A DNA stretch of 64,000 nucleotides from Brevundimonas sp. (GTDB lineage Bacteria; Pseudomonadota; Alphaproteobacteria; Caulobacterales; Caulobacteraceae). The number at the start of each line of letters is the position of its first letter. Within the stretch, counting starts at the first letter, position 1. Under the pieces are notes generated by a model, which worked only from the letters and a program-made list of their open reading frames with translations, was not told where the DNA came from and did not search any database. Shown here piece by piece: positions 8,817 to 16,725 of the stretch. The stretch lies in contig NZ_JACESB010000012.1 in NCBI RefSeq assembly GCF_013912005.1, positions 17,608 to 81,607 of the forward strand. Reading direction: 5' to 3'. Position numbers and translations under genes: made by a program.

Positions 8817-9494
8817 ATGCTGCTGCACATTCCCGGCGTGTTCACCAAGGACGAGGTCGCGGCCCTGCGCGCCCGGCTGGACGCCGGCGACTGGGTCGAC
8901 GGCAACGTCACCTCGGGCCACCAGTCGGCCACCGCCAAGGTCAACCGCCAGCTGCCGGAGGACTCGCCGGAGGCGAAGGAGGTCGGCGCCCTGGTGACGC
9001 AGGCGCTGAACGCCAATCCGATGTTCGTCTCGGCGGCCCTCCCGCACACCATCTTCCCGCCGCTGTTCAACCGCTACGAGGGCGGCGAGCACTTCGGCGT
9101 GCACGTCGACAACGCCATCCGGCAGCGGGGGGCGGTGCGCATCCGCAGCGACCTGTCATGCACCCTGTTCCTGTCGGAGCCCGAGGACTACGACGGCGGC
9201 GAGCTGGTGGTGGAGGAGATGTACGGCCCCCAGACGGTCAAGCTGCCGGCCGGCGACCTGGTGCTGTATCCGTCCAAGAGCCTGCACCGGGTGACGCCGG
9301 TGACGCGCGGGGCGCGGGTGGCCAGCTTCTTCTGGCTGCAGAGCCTGGTGCGCGACGACGCCGACCGCGAGACCCTGTTCCGCCTCGACGTGGCGATCCA
9401 GCGGGTCAGCCGCGAGAAGGGGCCGAAGGACGCGGCCGTGCTGGAGCTGACCGCCGTCTACCATAACCTGCTGAGGCGCTGGTCGGAGGTGTGA
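8817..9494 (+). CDS. piuC: Fe(II)/2-oxoglutarate-dependent PKHD-type hydroxylase PiuC/YbiX
   Basis: The protein is 225 aa, a cytosolic prolyl-4-hydroxylase-like dioxygenase of the PiuC family. It shows the facial triad HVD (His96, Asp98) and distal His157 (SKSLHRV), with Arg167 as the likely 2-oxoglutarate ligand. The [15 protein letters not shown] and [14 protein letters not shown] segments are characteristic. PiuC genes usually follow siderophore receptors, as here (90 bases apart, same strand). The physiological substrate of the family is not established. A near-perfect Shine-Dalgarno AAGGAGG precedes the ATG. Confidence 0.95.
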   Translation: MLLHIPGVFTKDEVAALRARLDAGDWVDGNVTSGHQSATAKVNRQLPEDSPEAKEVGALVTQALNANPMFVSAALPHTIFPPLFNRYEGGEHFGVHVDNAIRQRGAVRIRSDLSCTLFLSEPEDYDGGELVVEEMYGPQTVKLPAGDLVLYPSKSLHRVTPVTRGARVASFFWLQSLVRDDADRETLFRLDVAIQRVSREKGPKDAAVLELTAVYHNLLRRWSEV

Positions 9495-9704
9495 GGCGGG
9501 GGGAGGCGTCGGGTGAGCCCTTTCTCGGCGCCGCCTGCTGAAGGTCGTCATGCGGGCGGAGCGCAGAGGTCGGTTCCCGACCCGTTGCGGACATTCCTTC
9601 TGCGTCTAGGATCAGCCTATGCACGTGTTCCTTTCGCTCGGTTCAGCTATCCTTCTGGGCGCGACCCCCCATCGCCTGTTCAAATCTCAACATGCGAGGT
9701 CGCT

Positions 9705-10178
9705 ATGGCGGCGGAGACCAGTGCAGCGACTTGGCTCGATGCCTTCAACAAGCGTTGGGGTCACGAACAATACCCACCCCTCGAAGTGCAACCTGCCGAC
9801 CTGGAGCAGGCAGAGAAGGATTTGAGCTATACCTTTCCGGCGACCTACCGTGGCGCGGTCTTGGCAGTCGGCCTTCCGGAACCCACAGCCGATCTGTGGG
9901 ACGCCATCGATGAACACTCGGACTTGCCGCACTTGGGAGACTTCCTGACGCCGACCGAGATCATTGAGAGCATTCAAGACTGGACGCCCTCGGGCTATCC
10001 TGCCGACCTCGTGCCGTTTGCGTCAGACAGCGGGGGCAACCTGCTTTCGTTCCGGAGGAGCGATGTCAGTGACACCGTATATCTCTGGGATCACGACTTC
10101 GGCACGGTTCAGCAGATCGCTCCGTCTTTTGCGGACCTTCTAAAGGCGTATTGCAGCCCTCGGGGTGAGACTACCTAG
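9705..10178 (+). CDS. Orphan SMI1/KNR4 (SUKH) family protein
   Basis: The protein is 157 aa and cytosolic. It has the SMI1/KNR4 fold hallmarks: an N-terminal YTFPATYRGAVLAVG helix region, then DSGGNLLSF, TVYLWDHDFG and IAPSFADLL near the C terminus. SUKH proteins are often immunity proteins of contact-dependent toxin systems, but no toxin lies next to this one. Base use is visibly less GC-rich than its neighbours, with TTG, ATT, AGT and TAT codons that are rare elsewhere here, suggesting recent transfer. The ATG at 9705 was chosen because the family N terminus begins there; the upstream 210 bases (9495-9704) hold no convincing gene and share the lower GC. Confidence 0.8.
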   Translation: MAAETSAATWLDAFNKRWGHEQYPPLEVQPADLEQAEKDLSYTFPATYRGAVLAVGLPEPTADLWDAIDEHSDLPHLGDFLTPTEIIESIQDWTPSGYPADLVPFASDSGGNLLSFRRSDVSDTVYLWDHDFGTVQQIAPSFADLLKAYCSPRGETT

Positions 10179-10257
10179 GTCCGCTCCCCACCCATAGCCG
10201 CCCATTGGACCGTCCGCATCGCGGCGACTCCCGCCTCGCGCAGCAGAGCATCCGGGG

Positions 10258-11628
10258 TCAGTAAACGTCGCGACGGTAGCGCCCGGTCTCCAGCAGCTCC
10301 AGGACCCGTTCCGCACCGAGCACAGCCTCCAGCGCGGCGTGCACCCCGGTCGACATGCCCTCGAGGCTGCCGCAGACCAGCACGCTGGCGCCCCGGTCGA
10401 CCCAGGCCCGCAGCTCGCCGGCGTGTTCCGCGATCAGCGCCTGGACGTAGCGGCCGTCGCCGGGTTCGCGCGAGAACACGCGGTCCAGACGGGTCAGCCG
10501 CCCGGAGGCGAGGGCGGCCTGAAGTTCGGCGTCCAGCCAGGCGTCATGCGCGCGGCTGCGCTCGCCCCACAGCAGCCAGGCGCCGCCGGGACCGCCCTCG
10601 GGCCGGGCGCGCAGGTGGCCGCGCAGGCCGGCGAGGCCCGTGCCGGCGCCGATCAGCACCAGCGGGACCTCGGGGGAGGGGCCGTGGAAGCTGCGGTTCG
10701 CGCGCAGCCGCATGTCGACCTCGTCGCCGGGCTGCAACTCGCCGGTCAGCCAGCCGGAGGCGAGGCCGGGGGAGCCGTCGTCGCGCACCACCCGGCGGAC
10801 GATCAGCTCGACGCGGCCGTCGGCGGGAAGGGAGGCGACGGAGTATTCGCGGCTGGCCCGGGCGGCGCCGTCCGCCGGCGGCAGGCCGATCTCGGCGATG
10901 TCGCCCGCCTGCCAGTCGGGGGCGTGGCCGACGGGTTCGAAGGCGAGCAGCCAGGCCTCGCCGCCGGGGCTGCCCGGGTTCAGCCGGCTGCGCTCGACCA
11001 GCCGCCAGCGGTCGAAGGCGGGCGGGGCCCAGTCGGCGGCGACGGGCGCCCCGGCGACGGCGGCCAGCTGGCGCCGCCAGTGGCGGATGGCGCCGGCGTC
11101 GCCGTCGTCCACCTCGACCCGGTCGAACAGGGGCTCGGCGCCGGAGCGGCGCAGCCAGGCGTCCAGCGCCCGGCCGAAGCCGCAGAACTGCGCATAGGCG
11201 CGGTCGCCCAGCGCCAGCACGCCATAGCGCAGGCCGGCGAGGTCGGCGGGCCCCGCCATGTGCCGGCGCACGAAGCGGGACAGGCTGTCCGGCGCGTCGC
11301 CCTCGCCGGTGGTGGCGGCGACGATCAGCACCCGGCCGGCGGCCCTGAGGTCGGCGGGCTCGAGCTCGCCAAGCGGCGCGACGCGGACGGGGGTTCCGGC
11401 GCCGGACAGGGCGTCGGCGGTCATCCACGCCAGCTGTTCGGCGAGCCCGGTCTGGCTGGCGAAGGCGACCAGCACGCCCTCGCCTCCGGCGCCGGCCGAC
11501 AGGGCCCCGGCGCGGGCGGCGGCGGCGCGGCGGGCGCGGGCCCGGACAAGGGCGACGGCGGCGATCGACAGCAGCCACAGGGCGACCGCCGCGGCGGCCC
11601 AGAGCCAGCGCACGGGATCGGTGGTCAC
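10258..11628 (-). CDS. Membrane-anchored flavodoxin/FNR diflavin reductase (CysJ-like)
   Basis: The protein is 456 aa. One N-terminal membrane helix (about residues 8-28) is followed by a flavodoxin-like FMN domain (about 50-195; FASQTGLAEQLA, AATTGEGDAPDSLSRF) and a ferredoxin-NADP reductase module (about 205-456; REYSVAS for FAD, GAGTGLAGLRGHL for NADPH). The arrangement should take electrons from cytosolic NADPH to a membrane or periplasmic acceptor. It is the last gene of the PepSY-DUF2271-DUF4198-ApbE operon; its GTG start overlaps the apbE stop as GTGA (11625-11628). Homology is to CysJ and PepSY-linked reductases, but there is no sulfite-reductase partner, so sulfite reduction is unlikely. 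Confidence 0.88.
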   Translation of the reverse strand: MTTDPVRWLWAAAAVALWLLSIAAVALVRARARRAAAARAGALSAGAGGEGVLVAFASQTGLAEQLAWMTADALSGAGTPVRVAPLGELEPADLRAAGRVLIVAATTGEGDAPDSLSRFVRRHMAGPADLAGLRYGVLALGDRAYAQFCGFGRALDAWLRRSGAEPLFDRVEVDDGDAGAIRHWRRQLAAVAGAPVAADWAPPAFDRWRLVERSRLNPGSPGGEAWLLAFEPVGHAPDWQAGDIAEIGLPPADGAARASREYSVASLPADGRVELIVRRVVRDDGSPGLASGWLTGELQPGDEVDMRLRANRSFHGPSPEVPLVLIGAGTGLAGLRGHLRARPEGGPGGAWLLWGERSRAHDAWLDAELQAALASGRLTRLDRVFSREPGDGRYVQALIAEHAGELRAWVDRGASVLVCGSLEGMSTGVHAALEAVLGAERVLELLETGRYRRDVY

Positions 11629-12566
11629 GCGGCCTCGTCGAGCATCGCCTCGAAGGCGGGGGTGACGGTTTCAGCGAGCCCGGCCTCGCTCCGGACGACG
11701 AAGGCGGCGGCGAGCCCGGTCGCCGCGGCGAAGGCGGGCCCCTCGGCCGGTCCCATGACCGCCAGGGCGGTGGCCATGGCGTCGGCCTGCATCGCCGTCT
11801 CCGCCAGCACCGTCACCGAGGCGACGCCGTTGTCCAGCGGCCAGCCGGTGCGGCCGTCGAGGGTGTGGGCGTAGCGGCGGCCCTCGTGGTCGAAGCCGCG
11901 GATCCAGTCGCCGGAGGTGGCGGCGGCGAGGTCGAACAGGGCCACGAGGGTGCGCGGGGCGGGCGCGCCGGGGGCCTGCTGCAGCTCGACCCACCACGGC
12001 TGGCCGTCGGGCTTGACCCCGCGGCCGCGCAGCTCCCCGCCGATCTCCACCAGGTGGTGGTCCGCGCCCAGCCCGGCGACGCGGTCCGAGACGAGATCCA
12101 CCGCATGCCCCTTGGCGATCCCGGACAGGTCGAGCTTCATGCCGCCGACCTGCTGCACGGCGCGGGCGTTGCGGTTCAGCCGCAGGCCCTTCCAGCCGGA
12201 CCGGCCAAGGGCTTCGGCGATCTCGGCCTCGTCGGGGAGGTCGCCGGCCGGTCGCGGGCCCGGCGGGCCGAAGCCCCACAGGTCGACGAGGGCGCCCAGC
12301 GTCGGATCGACCGCCCCGTCGGTGTCGTCGGCGAGATCGAGGGCGGCGTTGAGCAGGGTCCAGAATGGCTCCGACACGGCGTAGAAGCCGGGGGGTGCGC
12401 CGTTGAACCGGGCCAGCTCCGAGCGCGGATCCCAGTGGCTGAAATGCTGGACGACGCGGGCGAGCTCCGCCTCCACCGCCGCCCGGGCCGTCGCCGGCTC
12501 CAGCCCCGGCGGCGGGACCAGCCGGACCGACCAGGTGGTGCCCATGGTCTCGCCGGCGAGGTCCAT
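11625..12566 (-). CDS. apbE: FAD:protein FMN transferase ApbE
   Basis: Transfers FMN from FAD to a threonine or serine of periplasmic target proteins. The protein is 313 aa from the ATG at 12566 (MDLAGETMGTTWSVR), preceded by GGGGA. An in-frame GTG at 12620 would add 18 residues. It contains the family motifs GETMGTTWSVR, FSHWDPRSELARFN, KLDLSGIAKGHAVDLV, EIGGELRGRG and the metal-binding AETAMQADAMATAL. There is no clear signal peptide at either start, which is odd for an enzyme whose relatives act outside the cytosol. Its likely substrate is the DUF2271 protein two genes upstream (motif DGISSAT). Confidence 0.93.
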   Translation of the reverse strand: MDLAGETMGTTWSVRLVPPPGLEPATARAAVEAELARVVQHFSHWDPRSELARFNGAPPGFYAVSEPFWTLLNAALDLADDTDGAVDPTLGALVDLWGFGPPGPRPAGDLPDEAEIAEALGRSGWKGLRLNRNARAVQQVGGMKLDLSGIAKGHAVDLVSDRVAGLGADHHLVEIGGELRGRGVKPDGQPWWVELQQAPGAPAPRTLVALFDLAAATSGDWIRGFDHEGRRYAHTLDGRTGWPLDNGVASVTVLAETAMQADAMATALAVMGPAEGPAFAAATGLAAAFVVRSEAGLAETVTPAFEAMLDEAA

Positions 12567-12640
12567 GACGTCCCCGCCGGGCGGCCGCGTCGGCGTCCGC
12601 CCGTGGTTGGGGATCAGCACCCGGTTGTCGCCGGATCCGG

Positions 12641-13441
12641 TCAGGGCAGAACTTCCATGACGCCGTTGTACTGGGCGCTGGCGGCGGGCTGGCCGTCGGC
12701 GGCGGGCGTGCGGACGGCGGCGTTGATCCAGTACAGTCCGGCCTCGGGCCAGGTGACGGTGAAGGCGCCGTCGGCGGCGGTCGTGACGGTCATCTCCTCC
12801 GGATTGTCGCGGTAGCGCGTCCCGCCGCGGGCGATGGTCACGTCGAGGCCGGCGGCGGGCTGGCCGTCGCGGAGCAGGCGGAAGGTCGCGGGCTCGCCGG
12901 CGACGAGATCGTTCGGATGGGTGACCGGCGCCAGTTCGATGCCCTTGCCCGTCGGGGCGAGGGCGGCGGTGTCCGGCGCACCGAGGGTGACGAAGGTCTC
13001 CACCCGGCTGTCGGAGCGGGTGACCGCGACGTTGGTCGCCCCGGCCGGCACGTTGGCGGCGATGTCGGCCTCGGCCCCGCGCCAGCGGCGGGTGGTCCCG
13101 TCCACGGTGTAGGCCACGACCACCCCGCCCATGACGTTGGCGACCCGGTAGGTGCCCGGCTTCGTCAGGTGCAGGTCGAAGGAGGAGCGGTAGCGGGCGC
13201 GGTGCAGGTTCTCGGGCTGGACCGTCGCGCCGTCGGGACCGGTGATGACGAGGCCGTCGAGGTTCATCGCCGCATGGTCGGCGATGAACACGCCGTTCGA
13301 CATGCCGGCGTCGAACCCGACCCAGGCCTCGTCGCCCGACAGGACGGTGGAGGTCGGGGCCAGCCAGGCGCGGTGGGCCTGGGCCGACATGGGGACGGCG
13401 AGGGCGGCGAGCGCGGCGAGGAGGGCGAGGGACTTCTTCAT
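12641..13441 (-). CDS. Periplasmic DUF4198 protein
   Basis: The protein is 266 aa with a signal peptide (MKKSLALLAALAALAVPMSA, cleaved near AQAH). The mature protein starts HRAWLAPTSTVLSGDEAWVGFDAGMSNGVF, characteristic of DUF4198 (CbiK/NikK-like periplasmic beta-sandwich proteins), and has a second carboxypeptidase-regulatory-like domain near 195-260 (TTAADGAFTVTWPEAGLYWINAAV). The histidine right after the cleavage site is conserved in the family and could bind metal. It lies 12 bases from the DUF2271 gene in one operon with PepSY, ApbE and the reductase, which points to periplasmic metal handling. The precise function is unknown. Confidence 0.9.
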   Translation of the reverse strand: MKKSLALLAALAALAVPMSAQAHRAWLAPTSTVLSGDEAWVGFDAGMSNGVFIADHAAMNLDGLVITGPDGATVQPENLHRARYRSSFDLHLTKPGTYRVANVMGGVVVAYTVDGTTRRWRGAEADIAANVPAGATNVAVTRSDSRVETFVTLGAPDTAALAPTGKGIELAPVTHPNDLVAGEPATFRLLRDGQPAAGLDVTIARGGTRYRDNPEEMTVTTAADGAFTVTWPEAGLYWINAAVRTPAADGQPAASAQYNGVMEVLP

Positions 13442-13453
13442 GGCGGGCTTCCT

Positions 13454-13960
13454 CTAGCGGGTGACGGTGACGGCGACGGCGCCGAGTTCGGTGGAGCCGG
13501 AGGCGCGGCCGGCGTTCGGCGCGCCCCAGCGGAAGGGCACGCGCACCACCTCGCGTCCGCCCAGTTCGCGGGCGGCCTCGACCACCAGCACATAGTCGCC
13601 GGCCGGCAGGTTCGACAGGCGGGCGCCCGGCACGCGGATCGCGTGGGTTCCGGGGGCCTTGGTGGCGCTGGAGATCCCGTCGGCGGGCAGGGTCATCGAC
13701 CGGCCGCCGCGCCGCCACCAGGTGCGCATGTCCTTCAGCCAGTCCTTGCCCTCGGCGACGTTCGAGACCTCGTACCAGACCGCGAGGGTGCGCACCGCCG
13801 TGTTGTCGGGCCGCTCGATCCACACCGCGACGTAGGGGCGGTGATAGGCGGCGACGTTCAGGCGCGGGAGGGTCACCGACACGTTGAGGTCGGCGGCCAG
13901 GGCCGGGCCGGCGACCGAGCCGGCGGCGAGGGAGGCGAGGGCGAGAGGCAGCTTGCGCAT
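13454..13960 (-). CDS. Periplasmic DUF2271 protein, probable ApbE flavinylation target
   Basis: The protein is 168 aa with a signal peptide (cleaved after ALAA, about residue 23). The mature chain is a single DUF2271 domain: VSVTLPRLNVAAYHRPYVAVWIE, then TLAVWYEV, DWLKDMRTWWRR and GSTELGAVAVTVTR. Residues 94-100 read DGISSAT, very close to the Asp-Gly-x-(Ser/Thr)-x-Ala-Thr pattern flavinylated by ApbE, with Thr100 the candidate FMN site. DUF2271 genes are known to travel with PepSY, DUF4198 and apbE genes, as here. Inferred role: periplasmic FMN carrier receiving electrons from the membrane reductase/PepSY pair. Seven bases separate it from the PepSY gene. Confidence 0.9.
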   Translation of the reverse strand: MRKLPLALASLAAGSVAGPALAADLNVSVTLPRLNVAAYHRPYVAVWIERPDNTAVRTLAVWYEVSNVAEGKDWLKDMRTWWRRGGRSMTLPADGISSATKAPGTHAIRVPGARLSNLPAGDYVLVVEAARELGGREVVRVPFRWGAPNAGRASGSTELGAVAVTVTR

Positions 13961-13967
13961 CGGGAGC

Positions 13968-14621
13968 TCAGTGGATGAACAGGAGGGCGATGAGAACGGG
14001 GACGAGCACGCCCAGCCCGAGCAGGGGCCAGGTGGAGGGGCGCTGGCGGGCGTGCATCCAGGCGAGGGCGAAGCCGGTCACCGCGAAGACCACGCAGGCG
14101 ACGGCGAAGACGTCGATGAACCAGTACCAGACGGGGCCGGTGTTGCGGCCCTTGTGCAGGTCGTTGACCCAGGCCACCCAGCCGCGCGTGGTGCGCTCGC
14201 GCAGCGCCTCGCCGGTGGCGCGGTCGATGGTCAGCCAGCCGTCCCCGCCGGGCTCCGGCAGGGCGACGTAGACCTCTTCGGCTGTGGTTTCCGTCGGCCG
14301 GCCGGCGATCTGGACCTGCAGGGCCTGCGCGGCCCAGCGGGCGACGGCGTCGGGGACGGGCGCGGTGGTGTCGGCGGGAAGGCTCGAGAGCCGCTCGAGA
14401 AGCGGGGCCGGGAGCTGCGCCGTCGTCTCGACCGTCGCCGGCTCGGCGGGAATCTGGGCCGCGTGGTTGAGGGTGACGCCCGTGATCGCGAACAGCAGCA
14501 GGCCGGCGAGGCTGACGGCCGCCGAGATCCAGTGCCACTGGTGCAGCTGCTTGAGCCAGAACGACCGGCGGGCGTTCAGGGCGGTCTTCGGCCTGGCGGG
14601 GGCTGCGGGAGCGTCGGTCAC
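13968..14621 (-). CDS. PepSY-associated transmembrane protein
   Basis: The protein is 217 aa with a GTG start. An N-terminal ARRSFWLKQLHQWHWISA leads into a first membrane helix (about 31-50, SLAGLLLFAITGVTLNHA). A periplasmic PepSY-like region follows (about 95-160, EEVYVALPEPGGDGWLTIDRATGE), then WVNDLHKGRNTGPVWYWFIDVFAVACVVFAVTG containing a second helix, and a third at the C terminus. Several histidines at membrane boundaries could bind heme, as proposed for PepSY membrane proteins in iron reduction. It begins the operon PepSY-DUF2271-DUF4198-apbE-reductase. A Fur-like repeat sits just upstream (14639-14657). Confidence 0.88.
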   Translation of the reverse strand: MTDAPAAPARPKTALNARRSFWLKQLHQWHWISAAVSLAGLLLFAITGVTLNHAAQIPAEPATVETTAQLPAPLLERLSSLPADTTAPVPDAVARWAAQALQVQIAGRPTETTAEEVYVALPEPGGDGWLTIDRATGEALRERTTRGWVAWVNDLHKGRNTGPVWYWFIDVFAVACVVFAVTGFALAWMHARQRPSTWPLLGLGVLVPVLIALLFIH

Positions 14622-14638
14622 GCCCGGCTTGTGCCGAA

Positions 14639-14657
14639 CCTGCGAACGATTTGCAAT
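14639..14657. promoter_or_regulatory. Fur-box-like repeat before the PepSY operon
   Basis: CCTGCGAACGATTTGCAAT contains TGCGAA and TTTGCA half-sites around three bases (5 of 6 positions complementary). It resembles the elements at 6382-6400 and 6430-6444. It lies between the receptor stop and the PepSY GTG, where an internal promoter could act. Confidence 0.4.
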
Positions 14658-14673
14658 AAGGAGATGCGCAGGC

Positions 14674-16686
14674 TCAGCGCGACAGTCTGACGCCGAGCCT
14701 CAGGGTCCGCGGGGGACCGTAGCCGGCGACGCCGGTTCCGCTCTCCGCCACCTCGACCTCCGCGTCGAACAGGTTGTCCGCGGCCAGCCAGAGATCGACC
14801 CCCGGGCGGAGGGTCCAGTCGGCCCGCACGGCGGCGGTGACCGCGCCCTCCAGGACCCGGCTGTTCAGATCGTCCTCGTAGCGGTCGCTCTCCCACCGCA
14901 GGTCGGCGGCGAGGGCCAGCCGGTCGGTCGCGCGCCAGTCGAGGCCGGCCGTGGCGCTCCATCGCGGGGCTTGGGCGGGACGGAGCCCGGTCAGCTGCGG
15001 CGCGTCGGACCCGCCGTCGACCTCGGCCTCGGTGAAGGCGGCGGCGGCGCGAACGGACAGCGCGTCTGTCACCGCTAAGCGGCCATCGACCTCCACGCCG
15101 ACCGCCTCGATGGTCCCTGCGTTCCGCCGTTGCCGCAGCACGCCGCCGGCGGGCACGAAGCCGGCGCGGGGGAAGGTTCCGGGCCCCTCGGCCAGGGTGA
15201 CGTTGACGATGGCGTCCTCGATCCGGTTCCAGAAGACGCCGGCGGACAGCGACGCGCGCTCGCCGGCCCAGCTCCAGCCGGTCTCCACGCCGCGCAGCCG
15301 CTCGGGCTCAAGCCCGGCGTTGGCCTCGGTGATGTCGTTGCCCACCCGGAACGGCCGGTGCAGCTCGTTCAGCGTAGCCGGGCGGAAGCCGGAGTAGGCG
15401 GCGGCGCGGACGGCGTGGCCGGTCCCGAGATCCCGTCGCGCACCGAGGCGCGCGCTCACCACCTCCCCGGCGCGGTCAGGGTCCGCCTCGTCCAGGGTGG
15501 GCGCGCCGGTGGCCAGGTCGAACTCGCGCCGCACGCCGTCGCTGTTGCTCCAGCGGTCGGCCCGGAGGCCGCCGGCCACCAGCCACGGGCCGTGCGTCCA
15601 GGATCCGTCCGCGTAGAGGCCCGCCACCGCCGTCTCACCGCCGGCGACGCGGCCGCGCGTGAAGCCTGCGCCGAGATTGCGGAAGCGTTCGCGGGTCTCG
15701 CCCTCGGCCAGCCGCACGTCGGCGCCGAGCTCCCATTCGACCCGCGCGACCCCGCTGACGATCACCCGGCGCAGGGCGGCGCTGGCCCCCCAGCCGACGG
15801 CGGGCGTCTCGAACTGATGGTTGGCCGGCGTGGCCGACGAGCGGTCGTCGGCGAGGGCGACGAAGACGTTGGTGAGGTCGCTTCCGCGTCGCCAGAGCTG
15901 CAGGCGCCAGCCGGGGCGGTCCGCGCCGGGCGCGGCCGCGGCGGTGGCCGAGAGCACATCGCCGCGCGCCGTGGAGCGCGAGCCCTCCACGCCGGAGCCG
16001 CGGTCCTCGTCGAAGGCGCCCGCCCGCAGGGACACCACGGCCTCGCCGGCGGGAATGTCGGCGCGCAGCGAGGCGCTGCGCGTCTCCAGGTCCAGCGGCG
16101 TGTCGGCGGCGCCGGCCTGCGGGCCGCGCACGGGGACGTAGCCGTCGCTGGTCTCGTACAGGGCCGACCCGACCAGCCGGGCCCGTCCGAGCGTCGTCGC
16201 GCCGGCGGCGGAGAGGCGGGCGCCGCCGCGTTCGGCGAGCGAACCGTCCACCGCCCGGCCGGAGTCGCGCTCGCGCAGCTGGATCACCCCGGTCAGGGCC
16301 CCCGCGCCGTACGGGCCGGCGCCGGCGCCGCGGACGATGTCGAGGCCGGAGAGGCTCTCCGTCGGGACCTGGGACCAGATCACCCAGCCGCCGAAGGGAT
16401 CGTTCAGCGGCACGCCGTCGAGGGTGACGAGCGTCCGGCCGGCGCCCGAGGGCGCGATGGCGCGCAGCGAGATGCCCTGGGTCGTGGGATTGGCGGCGAG
16501 GCTGGAGGTGCGGCGGAACAGCGACACGGCCGGGACCGCGGCCAGGGCCTCGTCCAGCCGTTGCTGGTCGCGCAGGTCGCGGTCATCCAGCCGGATGACC
16601 GAGAAGGCGGCCTCGGAGGCGGCGGGCGGGAGCCGGGCGCCGGTGACGACGATCTCGGGGAGTTCGGGGGGCGGGACCTGGAGCAT
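14674..16686 (-). CDS. TonB-dependent receptor with no visible signal peptide
   Basis: The protein is 670 aa. The plug begins almost at once (LPEIVVTGARLPPAASEAAFSVI), followed by LRDQQRLDEALAAVPAVSLFRR, ISLRAIAPSGAGRTLVTLDG and IVRGAGAGPYGAGALTGVI; the barrel ends with LRLGVRLSR. Normally 20-30 residues of signal peptide precede such a plug, but an in-frame stop lies two codons before the ATG at 16686 and the histidine kinase gene ends 39 bases upstream, so no export signal is encoded in this frame. It may be a decayed gene, or it may have lost its 5' end. The neighbours (PepSY, DUF2271, DUF4198, ApbE) suggest a metal-complex substrate. Confidence 0.88.
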   Translation of the reverse strand: MLQVPPPELPEIVVTGARLPPAASEAAFSVIRLDDRDLRDQQRLDEALAAVPAVSLFRRTSSLAANPTTQGISLRAIAPSGAGRTLVTLDGVPLNDPFGGWVIWSQVPTESLSGLDIVRGAGAGPYGAGALTGVIQLRERDSGRAVDGSLAERGGARLSAAGATTLGRARLVGSALYETSDGYVPVRGPQAGAADTPLDLETRSASLRADIPAGEAVVSLRAGAFDEDRGSGVEGSRSTARGDVLSATAAAAPGADRPGWRLQLWRRGSDLTNVFVALADDRSSATPANHQFETPAVGWGASAALRRVIVSGVARVEWELGADVRLAEGETRERFRNLGAGFTRGRVAGGETAVAGLYADGSWTHGPWLVAGGLRADRWSNSDGVRREFDLATGAPTLDEADPDRAGEVVSARLGARRDLGTGHAVRAAAYSGFRPATLNELHRPFRVGNDITEANAGLEPERLRGVETGWSWAGERASLSAGVFWNRIEDAIVNVTLAEGPGTFPRAGFVPAGGVLRQRRNAGTIEAVGVEVDGRLAVTDALSVRAAAAFTEAEVDGGSDAPQLTGLRPAQAPRWSATAGLDWRATDRLALAADLRWESDRYEDDLNSRVLEGAVTAAVRADWTLRPGVDLWLAADNLFDAEVEVAESGTGVAGYGPPRTLRLGVRLSR

Positions 16687-16700
16687 GAGGCGCTACAATG

Positions 16701-16719
16701 ACCCGGGACCGCTCCGGGT
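16701..16719 (-). terminator. Short inverted repeat between histidine kinase and receptor
   Basis: ACCCGG (16701-16706) pairs with CCGGGT (16714-16719) around seven bases, directly after the histidine kinase stop and before the receptor start on the minus strand. It is weak and lacks a T-run. Confidence 0.3.
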
Positions 16720-16725
16720 TGCCAG

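Noticed and set aside
6129-9104. A 991-codon minus-strand open frame opposite the siderophore receptor
   Set aside because: Low-complexity Arg/Gly/Val-rich translation with no motifs; the opposite strand encodes clear TBDR and PiuC proteins.
10258-11628. Sulfite reductase flavoprotein (cysJ)
   Set aside because: Same domain order, but it has a membrane anchor, no cysI neighbour, and lies in an ApbE/PepSY/DUF2271 operon.
11625-13823. A possible long fusion ahead of ApbE
   Set aside because: The upstream part is a shadow of the DUF4198 and DUF2271 genes; the ApbE family N terminus begins at 12566 (or GTG 12620).
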